Positions 8,554-15,228 of a stretch of 21,031 bases of DNA are shown in pieces (within the stretch, counting starts at the first letter, position 1; each line of letters begins with the position of its first letter). Location: NCBI GenBank assembly GCA_947594085.1, contig CANQEB010000008.1:1-21031 (forward strand). Direction: 5' to 3'. The translations under genes and the position numbers were made by a program. The notes beneath the pieces are model-generated. The model was not told where the DNA came from and ran no database searches. It saw only the letters and a program-made list of their open reading frames with translations. This stretch comes from an uncultured Lachnospiraceae bacterium. Lineage in GTDB: Bacteria; Bacillota; Clostridia; Lachnospirales; Lachnospiraceae.

Positions 8554-8899
8554 CAAGGAAATCCTTATCCCCAGTTAAAAGAATATCTGCTTTGGCGGCA
8601 ATCGCAGCGCGCAGTATGGGTCTGTCCTTTGTATCCCTGATCTGCGTTTCTGTAGTAAACTCATTTTCTGGAACAGGAATTAATTCTAAGGTCAGAAGTG
8701 CAACCGATAAGAACTTGTCCAGAGAGCCCAGCCGATGAGGAAATTTCTTGTTGAATATCCGTTTTATTTCATCTACATTCTGTTCGCAGATCATGCCATG
8801 ATTCGGATATGAAGCGGCCTTCTGGTATGCCCGCCATGGGGTACTGTCTGCCCGCAATGCTGCAGATATGAGTACATTGGTGTCAATCAATACTCTCAT
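8480..8899 (-). CDS. PIN-domain toxin (ribonuclease) of a toxin-antitoxin pair
   Basis: 139 residues, the normal length for a single PIN domain (PIN_3 type, 'putative toxin of TA system'). These are Mg-dependent RNases that are held inactive by a partner protein. The acidic site is visible: D6 in LIDTNVLIS, E44 in QNVDEIKRIF, D92 in DTKDRPIL, and D111/D113 in LLTGDKDFL. The ATG overlaps the antitoxin stop by 4 bp (ATGA), so the two are co-translated. The C-terminus is altered: the 62-bp tandem duplication makes it end EIINLV, whereas the sequence beyond the second copy shows that the unduplicated gene would end EIII with its stop at 8424-8426. The change lies outside the catalytic residues, so the toxin is probably active. 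The RNA target cannot be read from sequence. Confidence 0.88.
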   Translation of the reverse strand: MRVLIDTNVLISAALRADSTPWRAYQKAASYPNHGMICEQNVDEIKRIFNKKFPHRLGSLDKFLSVALLTLELIPVPENEFTTETQIRDTKDRPILRAAIAAKADILLTGDKDFLESGVEKPAIMTPAEFLAIEIINLV

Positions 8900-9171
8900 C
8901 CGTTATCGTCCTCGTTTCGCAATTCCTTGACAAGTGCGATAACATCGTCGTCAGTAGTAAGCCCGGAACGTTCCGCTTCTCCGGTCATTTCGCTCTGTAG
9001 AACCTGCATGGCATATATGGCGGAATTTACAATGCGTACATTACTGCCCTCGACAATAAAGGTAATCCGATCCCCACTTGTTATCCCCAGCGCTTCTCTG
9101 ACATCTTTCGGGATGGTGACCTGTCCCTTAGCCATTACCTTTGCGTTATCAATAAAAGCGTTAATTGCCAT
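8896..9171 (-). CDS. AbrB/SpoVT-type antitoxin
   Basis: 91 residues. Residues 11-50 are a swapped-hairpin AbrB DNA-binding domain (KVMAKGQVTIPKDVREALGI, then GDRITFIVEG), the form found in MazE/VapB-like antitoxins. The remainder (about 51-91) is acidic and helical, as expected of the part that binds and blocks the toxin. It should neutralise the PIN protein encoded next and repress its own operon. I chose the ATG at 9171, which has AGGGGA 9 nt upstream; the GTG at 9180 touches that site and cannot be used. The operon has its own promoter, with a palindrome at the start point. Confidence 0.88.
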   Translation of the reverse strand: MAINAFIDNAKVMAKGQVTIPKDVREALGITSGDRITFIVEGSNVRIVNSAIYAMQVLQSEMTGEAERSGLTTDDDVIALVKELRNEDDNG

Positions 9172-9202
9172 AATGAACACTCCCCTGCAATTTGTTGATT
9201 AA

Positions 9203-9224
9203 AGAGTAGGAATTTCCCTACTCT
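9203..9224. promoter_or_regulatory. Palindromic operator over the toxin-antitoxin start point
   Basis: The 8-bp arms AGAGTAGG (9203-9210) and CCTACTCT (9217-9224) are perfect inverted repeats with a 6-nt centre. They lie just downstream of the -10 box and cover the expected start of transcription, where antitoxin or antitoxin-toxin complex would block initiation. Confidence 0.65.
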
Positions 9225-9225
9225 T

Positions 9226-9254
9226 ATTATATGCAATACTGCTAAGAGAATCAA
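9226..9254 (-). promoter_or_regulatory. SigA promoter of the antitoxin-toxin operon
   Basis: On the minus strand: TTGATT (9254-9249), a 17-bp spacer and TATAAT (9231-9226). The start is near 9219, inside the palindrome at 9203-9224. Confidence 0.75.
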
Positions 9255-9290
9255 CTGGAAAATTTTTTTACAGCAGGAAAACAAGGTTGA

Positions 9291-9455
9291 ATAGCCGGAT
9301 CGGAGAGCGCAGCAGCGTGGCAGATAAGGAATTATCTGCAAAAAGAATATATTGAGCGTGTTCGTCCGTTCTCCTATGACGGTGTAAATTATTGTCCATT
9401 GGCCTGTCAGGGAAAAGCAGGCATTATAGAGACGGATATCGGCCAGTTGATATAG
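9291..9455 (+). pseudogene. Open frame without a start, probable gene remnant
   Basis: A 54-codon frame with no ATG, GTG or TTG start behind a ribosome site. It reads WQIRNYLQKEYIERVRPFSY in its middle, then DGVNYCPLACQGKAGIIETD and ends GQLI. It reads like protein and may be the tail of a lost gene, but I do not recognise the family. It is the only coding-like stretch between the toxin-antitoxin promoter and the ATPase promoter; 9456-9540 shows nothing. Confidence 0.25.
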
Positions 9456-9543
9456 ACTAGTGTCTTTTACTTAAGTCCCTGGCTGGTTTGCTTACAAGGA
9501 CCGCTGCATAATCAGTCGAAAAAACAAAATTTATGCATTTTAG

Positions 9544-9581
9544 TGCAAATACTTTATTTTTGCATCTGTTTATGCTATTAT
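9544..9581 (+). promoter_or_regulatory. Promoter of the AAA_14 gene with inverted repeat
   Basis: An extended -10, TGC then TATTAT (9576-9581), lies just before the ribosome site. The -35 position (TTTATT, 9553-9558) is weak and sits inside an inverted repeat TGCAAA (9544-9549) / TTTGCA (9559-9564), which might bind a regulator. Confidence 0.4.
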
Positions 9582-9604
9582 GGAGACGACAGGAGGGATG
9601 CGTA

Positions 9605-10924
9605 ATGATAGAATCTCATAAATTGAAAGAAAGAGATCGCTACCTAAATAAGCTGATTGGCTTTCAGGATACGGAACCTGTAAAAATCATCACCGGCATA
9701 AGGCGCTGCGGGAAATCAAGCCTTTTGAAGCTGATGGTAGCTCATTTGATCAAAACGGGTATTCAGCCAGAGCAGATTGTTGAGATGAACTTTGAATCGA
9801 ACGATTTTCGGAAAATGACTTCTGATGCTGTTTACGCTTATGTAAAAAAACATGTCATAGCTGGAAAGCGTATGTATCTATTTTTCGATGAGATCCAGAG
9901 GATCGATGCCTGGGAGGATGCAATCAATGCTTTGCGCGTGGATTTGGACTGCGATATCTATGTGACCGGTTCTAATGCGTACCTGCTTTCCTCGGAATAT
10001 TCCACCTATCTTTCTGGCAGATGCGTGGAGATTAAAATGCTGCCGCTTTCATTCAGCGAGTTTCTTTATTTTCATGATTTTGAGGTGAGGGAAATCAGGA
10101 GCGCTCTTGGCGGCGTTCATAAGCGGGTATTTGATAAAAAAGGCGAACACTATGAACTGCGGGAGGCATTTGAAGCATTCATGCGTTTTGGTGGAATGCC
10201 TGGTATTGTCGACGTCGGACTCGATCAGGAAAGAGCGCTTTTGCTCCTTGACGGTATCTATTCTACCGTTGTCGTTCGAGATATTCTGGAACGGGAAAAG
10301 CGTCGAGGGCAGAAGCGAATTACCGATCCGATCCTGCTTCGCAAAATCATCATGTTCCTTGCGGACAATATCGGTTCGAATGTTTCTATTGCATCCATAG
10401 GCAATACCTTAGTGAATGAAGGTCTTCTTGAGGATGGCAAACGGAAAAGTGCACCGAGCGCACATACGGTTCAGGCATATGTCAACGCACTGCTTGAAAG
10501 CTACTTCTTCTATGAGATCAAGCGGTTCGATATCAAAGGGAAAGAATATCTCCGCACACTGGGCAAGTACTATATTGTCGATATAGCTCTGGGGAATTAT
10601 CTGCTGGGGTTCCGAAATCGTGACAGTGGTCATGCGCTCGAAAATGTCGTCTATTTTGAACTGCTTCGCAGAGGATACGATGTAGCGATTGGTAAGATTG
10701 ATAACATGGAGGTGGACTTCATTGCAACGATCGCCGACGAGAGGAAATATATTCAGGTGACGGAATCCATGAACAGCGAGGACATTAGAAAACGCGAGTT
10801 AGTTCCCCTGCAAAGAATACGTGACAACTATGAAAAGATCGTGCTGTCGCTTGAACCAGGGCTGGACAGCTCATACGAAGGGATCAAGTCTGAGAATCTA
10901 ATTGAATGGTTGCTTGCAGACTGA
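9605..10924 (+). CDS. AAA_14 / DUF4143 ATP-binding protein
   Basis: 439 residues, full length for the family. Walker A is GIRRCGKSS (31-39), Walker B is MYLFFDEIQ (90-98), and TGSNAYLL (121-128) is the sensor region. The second half matches DUF4143: VVVRDILER..., then HALENVVYFELLRRGYDV, MEVDFIA and YIQVTES. This last part has the outline of a PD-(D/E)XK nuclease fold, but the lysine expected after the third strand is absent, as in many relatives, so nuclease activity is doubtful. The family is widespread, often in many copies in clostridia and Bacteroidetes, and its role is unknown. The start is ATG 9605 with AGGAGG 8 nt upstream; an in-frame upstream start at 9533 has no ribosome site and lies before the promoter. 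It has its own promoter and sits beside the toxin-antitoxin pair in an accessory stretch. Confidence 0.88.
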   Translation: MIESHKLKERDRYLNKLIGFQDTEPVKIITGIRRCGKSSLLKLMVAHLIKTGIQPEQIVEMNFESNDFRKMTSDAVYAYVKKHVIAGKRMYLFFDEIQRIDAWEDAINALRVDLDCDIYVTGSNAYLLSSEYSTYLSGRCVEIKMLPLSFSEFLYFHDFEVREIRSALGGVHKRVFDKKGEHYELREAFEAFMRFGGMPGIVDVGLDQERALLLLDGIYSTVVVRDILEREKRRGQKRITDPILLRKIIMFLADNIGSNVSIASIGNTLVNEGLLEDGKRKSAPSAHTVQAYVNALLESYFFYEIKRFDIKGKEYLRTLGKYYIVDIALGNYLLGFRNRDSGHALENVVYFELLRRGYDVAIGKIDNMEVDFIATIADERKYIQVTESMNSEDIRKRELVPLQRIRDNYEKIVLSLEPGLDSSYEGIKSENLIEWLLAD

Positions 10925-10961
10925 AGCGTAAAATTTTTCCTTCCATTTTATATTAAAACGC

Positions 10962-10990
10962 TTGCAATCAGATATCAACGGGATTATTCT
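10962..10990 (+). promoter_or_regulatory. SigA promoter of the large CAP/LRR gene
   Basis: TTGCAA (10962-10967), a 17-bp spacer and TATTCT (10985-10990). The start should be near 10997, with a leader of about 30 nt. Confidence 0.55.
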
Positions 10991-11028
10991 GAATATATCA
11001 TATTGTGTTTTTCCGGGAGGATTTTGCA

Positions 11029-14000
11029 ATGAAAAGGAAAATCAGAGAGCTGAAGATCGCGGGTTTTGCATTCTTATTGTTTGCACTGTTCGCCTTCGGC
11101 ATTGTGGCATCGGCGGCGGAAGGAACGTCGATTAAGGTAGATGTTGCCGTGCAGTACGGGCAGACGGAAGCCCGGGAGATGCTGAAGAGAGTGAATGAAT
11201 TTCGCACAGGTTCGGATGCATGGTTCTGGAATCCAGATAATGAGACACAAACGGTGTACAGCGCCGAAAATAGGAATATGCTTTCTGAGTATACCTATGA
11301 TTATGGCCTGGAAAAAGATGCTATGCTCCGTGCGGCTGAGCAGGCGATTTATTATGACCATACGAGACCGAACGGAAGCAGTTGTTTTACTGCATATACC
11401 AACCCATATGGGTATTGCGCTGAAAATATTGCGGTAGGCTATGGAACAGAGGAGAAAGTGTTCATCGGGTGGCAGGAAGCGGATGAGCTCTATAAGGGTC
11501 AGGGGCACAGAAGATCGATGCTCAGCCCGGATTACAAATATATTGGCATCGGTCATGTGTACTACAACGGATATCATTATTGGGTACAGGAATTTTCTTC
11601 CGTTTCCACAGATTTGGCACCTACGGATGCCAATGATGAACTAACTTCTGTTTCCCTGGAAGTAGCTCTTTCCAGTATTGATGAGATTACATTGATCTCA
11701 TCGAAATCTGGTGTTGATATAACTTATGGGGAAAGTGCGGAAGTTCCCGAGATTATCTGCAGTATCCATACTCCGAAAGCATGGCCTGGTAAGCTATGTC
11801 CTGTCACGCTTGCCGGTTCTGTTTTTGACTGGACGGTGACCGGGGATTCCGATTGTATAGAGCTTGACACCTCGGGGAAGCCGGGGATCATAACGGCGTT
11901 GAACTGTGGCAAAGCCAAGGTTACGGTCTCTGCGCTGGGGCAATCGTGTACTTTTTCTGTCACGGTCAAGCCGAAGGATATCACGGACAATGCGGCAGTT
12001 ACGCTGGAGGGCGGGCCTTTTTCGTACACGGGCAACGCGATCGAACCGTCTGTGAAGGTAGAAACTGCCGACGGAACTACCCTTGAAGAAGGGAAAGACT
12101 ATGAGCTTAAATATTCCGACAATGTTGATGCCGGAACAGCTTTCGTGACGGTCAGCGGCACAGGCAATTATACCGGAACGTGCACAGCGAAGTTTGAGAT
12201 CGCCAGGGCCGGGCTGCTTTCGGAGGACTGTACTTTTGCCGACGGGAGCGGAAAATATGAGTATACCGGCGAGGAGATTCGTCCGGCTGTGGTTGTGAAG
12301 CATGGGGGACGAACGCTGGTCGAAGACGAGGATTACGAGCTGTCCTATGGCAAAAACCTTAACGTGGCAGATGAGGCAGCTGTCATCATCAGCGGGAAAG
12401 GCAATTATGATGGAACAATCAGCCTGCCATTTGAGATTACCCCGGCAGAGTTGACAGCGGCTTCTTGTACCGTCGCGGAGATTCCGGATCAGGAATACAC
12501 AGGAGCGGCGATCAAGCCGGAGGTATCCGTCGAGTGGAATGGAAAGGCGCTGTCGCAGGATACGGATTACACTCTCGCGTACAGCAGCAACACGGAGGTT
12601 GGTACTGCGACGGTCACCATAACGGGCGACGGCAATTTCCAGGGAAACTTTGACACATCGTTTGCGATCGTGCCTGCGAATATCGGGAGCGGGACATTGT
12701 CTGTCGATAGCCCGGAGTATACCTATACCGGCGAAGCAATCTGTCCGGAGGTGACGGTCAAGCTCGGGGATATTGTCCTGGAGCAGGGCGTCGACTATGA
12801 CTATACGTCAGATTCGTATGAGAACAATGTCAATGCGGGAACGGCAAAGGTGACGGTGGCCGGCAAAGGAAACTACTCCGGTTCACTGGCCGGGACATTT
12901 GTGATCGCGCCGCGCGAGATATCCGGAAGTGAGTGTACGGTCGGCGCCGTGGAGGACCAGACTTATACCGGGGCACAGATTAAGCCTGAGGTTGAAGTAC
13001 TTTGGAACGGGAAAAAGCTGCTTCAGGATATCGACTACACGATCACGTATGATGACAATATCAACGCTGGAACAGCGAATGGCAGTATCGCGGGCACGGG
13101 GAATTATTCCGGAGCGATCGGGACGGTTGTGTTTGAGATCCTTCCTGCAGATCTGTCTGACTGTACGCTGGAGCCGATTTCTGAACAGGTATTCACCGGC
13201 TCGGCAGTCGAGCCGCAGATTACCGTTCACTTCGGAAACCTGACGCTGACGAAGGATGTAGATTTCCTTGCCGCCTATGAGAATAACGTGGCAGAGGGGA
13301 CAGCGACGGTCGTGCTTACCGGCACAGGCAATTATACAGGAACGATTTCCGGAAACTTTGCGATAAAGGCTGCGCCACAGCAGCCGCCGGAGCCGCAGGC
13401 ACCTCAGACACCAGATTCGCCGGAGCCGCAGGCACCTCAGACGCCAGATTCGCCGGAGCCGCAGGTACCTCAGACATCCGGTCCACAGGAGTCTGGAACA
13501 TCACAGACACCGACGATACAGCAACCGCCGGAAGCATCGTCTGGGGATCAGACAGAAAGTTTAGCAGTTGGGACTGTAAAAGAGGATAGCGTTTCTGCGG
13601 CCAGTTACAAGGTGAAGGGCAGTGTTTCAGGTGTGATGACGGTGGAATATGTCGCACCGGCCAATAAAAAGAAAGCTTCGGTTGTAGTGCCGAATACAGT
13701 AGTAATCGATCATGTGCCGTGCAAGGTCACTTCCATTGCACCAGGCGCATTCAAGAATAATAAAAAGATCAAGAAGGTTGTGATCGGAAAATATGTAACA
13801 TCCATTGGGAAAAACGCGTTCCAAGGTTGCAGCAAGTTGCAGTCGGTAAAAATAGGAGCCAGTGTCACAGACATTAAAGATAGCGCGTTTTGTGGCTGTT
13901 CAGTCCTTACGAGCGTTGTAATACCGTCACGTGTGACCAAAATCGGAAAGCAGGCTTTCTATAATTGTAGAAAGTTGAAAAGGATTACAATCAAGACAAA

Positions 14001-14145
14001 GAAGTTAGTGTTGAAGAAAATCGGAGCAAAGGCTTTCACCGGGATTAGTAGCAAGGCGGTCATAAAAGTGCCGGGAAGCAAGAAAAAGGCATATAAGACG
14101 CTTTTCAGGAAGCGTGGAATGAGCGCAAAAGTAAAGATCAAATAG
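11029..14145 (+). CDS. Large secreted CAP-domain protein with six YTG repeats and C-terminal leucine-rich repeats
   Basis: 1038 residues. The signal peptide (1-30) ends VASAA. The CAP domain (47-190) keeps H111 before TRPNGSS, E132 in YCAENIA and H160 in GQGHRRSML, the residues that line the CAP cavity. It then has WVQEF. Residues 205-316 are Ig-like. Six repeats of about 76 residues (322-779) each open with YTG or FTG, then a proline (as in AIKPEV), and close with GTGNYTG or similar; they look like stalk modules. A Pro/Gln/Glu linker (about 780-865) contains PEPQAPQTPDS in tandem. LRR_5 units (about 895-1000) and a basic tail end the protein. CAP domains occur in secreted proteins of many roles, so the substrate is unknown. 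There is no sortase motif. ATG 11029 has GGGAGG 8 nt upstream; GTG 11005 precedes that site and is rejected. It probably sits on the cell surface. Confidence 0.87.
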   Translation: MKRKIRELKIAGFAFLLFALFAFGIVASAAEGTSIKVDVAVQYGQTEAREMLKRVNEFRTGSDAWFWNPDNETQTVYSAENRNMLSEYTYDYGLEKDAMLRAAEQAIYYDHTRPNGSSCFTAYTNPYGYCAENIAVGYGTEEKVFIGWQEADELYKGQGHRRSMLSPDYKYIGIGHVYYNGYHYWVQEFSSVSTDLAPTDANDELTSVSLEVALSSIDEITLISSKSGVDITYGESAEVPEIICSIHTPKAWPGKLCPVTLAGSVFDWTVTGDSDCIELDTSGKPGIITALNCGKAKVTVSALGQSCTFSVTVKPKDITDNAAVTLEGGPFSYTGNAIEPSVKVETADGTTLEEGKDYELKYSDNVDAGTAFVTVSGTGNYTGTCTAKFEIARAGLLSEDCTFADGSGKYEYTGEEIRPAVVVKHGGRTLVEDEDYELSYGKNLNVADEAAVIISGKGNYDGTISLPFEITPAELTAASCTVAEIPDQEYTGAAIKPEVSVEWNGKALSQDTDYTLAYSSNTEVGTATVTITGDGNFQGNFDTSFAIVPANIGSGTLSVDSPEYTYTGEAICPEVTVKLGDIVLEQGVDYDYTSDSYENNVNAGTAKVTVAGKGNYSGSLAGTFVIAPREISGSECTVGAVEDQTYTGAQIKPEVEVLWNGKKLLQDIDYTITYDDNINAGTANGSIAGTGNYSGAIGTVVFEILPADLSDCTLEPISEQVFTGSAVEPQITVHFGNLTLTKDVDFLAAYENNVAEGTATVVLTGTGNYTGTISGNFAIKAAPQQPPEPQAPQTPDSPEPQAPQTPDSPEPQVPQTSGPQESGTSQTPTIQQPPEASSGDQTESLAVGTVKEDSVSAASYKVKGSVSGVMTVEYVAPANKKKASVVVPNTVVIDHVPCKVTSIAPGAFKNNKKIKKVVIGKYVTSIGKNAFQGCSKLQSVKIGASVTDIKDSAFCGCSVLTSVVIPSRVTKIGKQAFYNCRKLKRITIKTKKLVLKKIGAKAFTGISSKAVIKVPGSKKKAYKTLFRKRGMSAKVKIK
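13387..13476 (+). repeat. 33-bp tandem repeat in the proline-rich linker
   Basis: Units at 13387-13419 and 13420-13452 differ by a single base, and a third, partial unit runs to about 13476. Each encodes PEPQAPQTPDS. The unit length keeps the frame, so copy-number change would lengthen or shorten the linker without breaking the gene. Confidence 0.9.
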
Positions 14146-14265
14146 CATAGTTTTAAACCTTAAATGGAGTGCAGAGAAGGACAAGGATCTTGTATATATG
14201 ACGGTATTTATCTAATTCTTTTTTCAACGACGGGAGAAAATGATTGCCTGGCAATTTTGAGCATG

Positions 14266-14287
14266 AAAAAACCCCGTAAAAACGGGG
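14266..14287 (-). terminator. Rho-independent terminator of tRNA-Thr
   Basis: On the minus strand: CCCCGT... stem (pairs 14272-14277 with 14282-14287), a 4-nt loop and six T (14271-14266). On the plus strand it is followed by CTTTT, so it may also stop transcripts arriving from the large surface gene. The rest of 14146-14265 holds only a weak ATTGC/GCAAT hairpin at 14243-14255. Confidence 0.85.
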
Positions 14288-14295
14288 CTTTTCCA

Positions 14296-14368
14296 AGCTG
14301 CTGACGGGAATCGGACCCGTGACCTCCGCACTACCAATGCGACGCTCTACCGACTGAGCCACAGCAGC
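14296..14368 (-). tRNA. tRNA-Thr (anticodon GGT)
   Basis: 73 nt on the minus strand. Acceptor GCTGCTG pairs with CAGCAGC; the D arm is GGCTCAGTCGGTAGAGC; the anticodon loop TTGGTAG gives GGT (Thr, ACC/ACT codons); the T arm is ACGGG-TCCGATT-CCCGT. The discriminator is T and CCA is not encoded. A strong promoter and a terminator flank it. Confidence 0.95.
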
Positions 14369-14395
14369 ACGTAACGATGACCGCTACGGTTCTAT

Positions 14396-14424
14396 ATCTT
14401 AGCATACTTTGTTGCGGCTGTCAA
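14396..14424 (-). promoter_or_regulatory. Promoter of tRNA-Thr
   Basis: On the minus strand: consensus TTGACA (14424-14419), a 17-bp spacer and TAAGAT (14401-14396), preceded by TGC. The start is about 20 nt before the tRNA. Confidence 0.8.
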
Positions 14425-14484
14425 ACGGAATCCGATAATTTAAAATACATTTTTGCCTTTTGGAAAAACATTTGCGCCTCGATC

Positions 14485-15033
14485 TCACTGCTCCATCTGC
14501 CGGCCCATGAAGCCTGCGGCGCATTTCGCAAGCACCTGTTCGGTCTCGCCCATGCGGCGAGAAGTGTCTTTGCTGCGCAAGATCACAGAGCCGATCACGT
14601 CGCCCTCGCAGAGGATTGGGCTGATGACCTGCGGCATACTCTCGTCGTGGTCTTCGCTGGTGATCTTGATCTGCTTTTTGGACTGCGGGTCGGTGAGTAC
14701 ATTTTCGCGGTCATTCATCACCGCTTCGAGCTGACCGGTGACAGGGGTGCCAATGGCGTCCTTGCGGATACCGCCCGCGGCTGCGATGATTTGATCGCGG
14801 TCTGTGATGAAGACGCTGTGGCCGGATGCTGAGGCGAGCGCTTCGGCGTATTCTTTCGCGAAGCTGCCAAGCTCCCCGATAGGCGAATACTTTTTCAGAA
14901 TGATCTCACCCTCACGGTCGGTAAAAATTTCCAACGGATCGCTTTCGCGAATCCGGAGAGTTCTTCTTATCTCTTTCGGGATGACAACGCGTCCCAGATC
15001 GTCGATTCTTCTGACAATTCCTGTTGCTTTCAT
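14485..15033 (-). CDS. spoVT: Stage V sporulation protein T
   Basis: 182 residues. In spore formers SpoVT is a transcription factor acting in the forespore, where it tunes SigG-dependent genes and spore germination. Residues 1-50 are the AbrB-type DNA-binding domain, starting MKATGIVRRIDDLGRVVIPK and continuing EIRRTLRIRESDPLEIF, almost as in Bacillus subtilis. Residues about 55-180 are the GAF-like domain, ending AAGFMGRQMEQ. Length and ends match the family. The ATG at 15033 has GGAGG 8 nt upstream. A further in-frame ATG at 15048 overlaps that site and is rejected. It is transcribed towards tRNA-Thr, whose promoter begins about 60 bp downstream. I could not identify a convincing SigG promoter in 15034-15170. 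Confidence 0.97.
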   Translation of the reverse strand: MKATGIVRRIDDLGRVVIPKEIRRTLRIRESDPLEIFTDREGEIILKKYSPIGELGSFAKEYAEALASASGHSVFITDRDQIIAAAGGIRKDAIGTPVTGQLEAVMNDRENVLTDPQSKKQIKITSEDHDESMPQVISPILCEGDVIGSVILRSKDTSRRMGETEQVLAKCAAGFMGRQMEQ

Positions 15034-15169
15034 ATCGTGTTCCTCCATCTCATTTTACTTTTATCTTAAACCAGCGCGACGACAGGCCGTCTGTGTGCCA
15101 GTTATTGTTGGTACTTGTAGTATTTGTAAAAGAGCGGAGTTTATGCACGAAATCGACGAAGGATATGTC

Positions 15170-15203
15170 GAAATGAAATCTGCCGGACATGGTGCCCGGC
15201 AGA
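15170..15203 (-). terminator. Probable terminator of pncB
   Basis: Perfect 8-bp stem TCTGCCGG (15179-15186) / CCGGCAGA (15196-15203) with a 9-nt loop, 25 bp past the pncB stop. On the minus strand it is followed by TTTCATTTC, an interrupted T run, so strength is uncertain. Bases 15034-15169 show nothing else. Confidence 0.6.
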
Positions 15204-15228
15204 AAGTTCCAGCTAAAAAATGGACCGT

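Noticed and set aside
11074..11577. 167-codon minus-strand frame inside the CAP/LRR gene
   Set aside because: Antisense to the conserved CAP motifs, without a promoter, ribosome site or recognisable domain.
14296..14368. tRNA-Thr as an integration site for the surface/accessory cluster
   Set aside because: The tRNA 3' end faces the cluster, but I found no second copy of its 3' sequence, no integrase and no sharp boundary.
14430..14484. Possible spoVT terminator (TTTTTCC / GGCAAAAA on the minus strand)
   Set aside because: The stem is AT-rich with a bulge; too weak to claim although a T-rich stretch follows.
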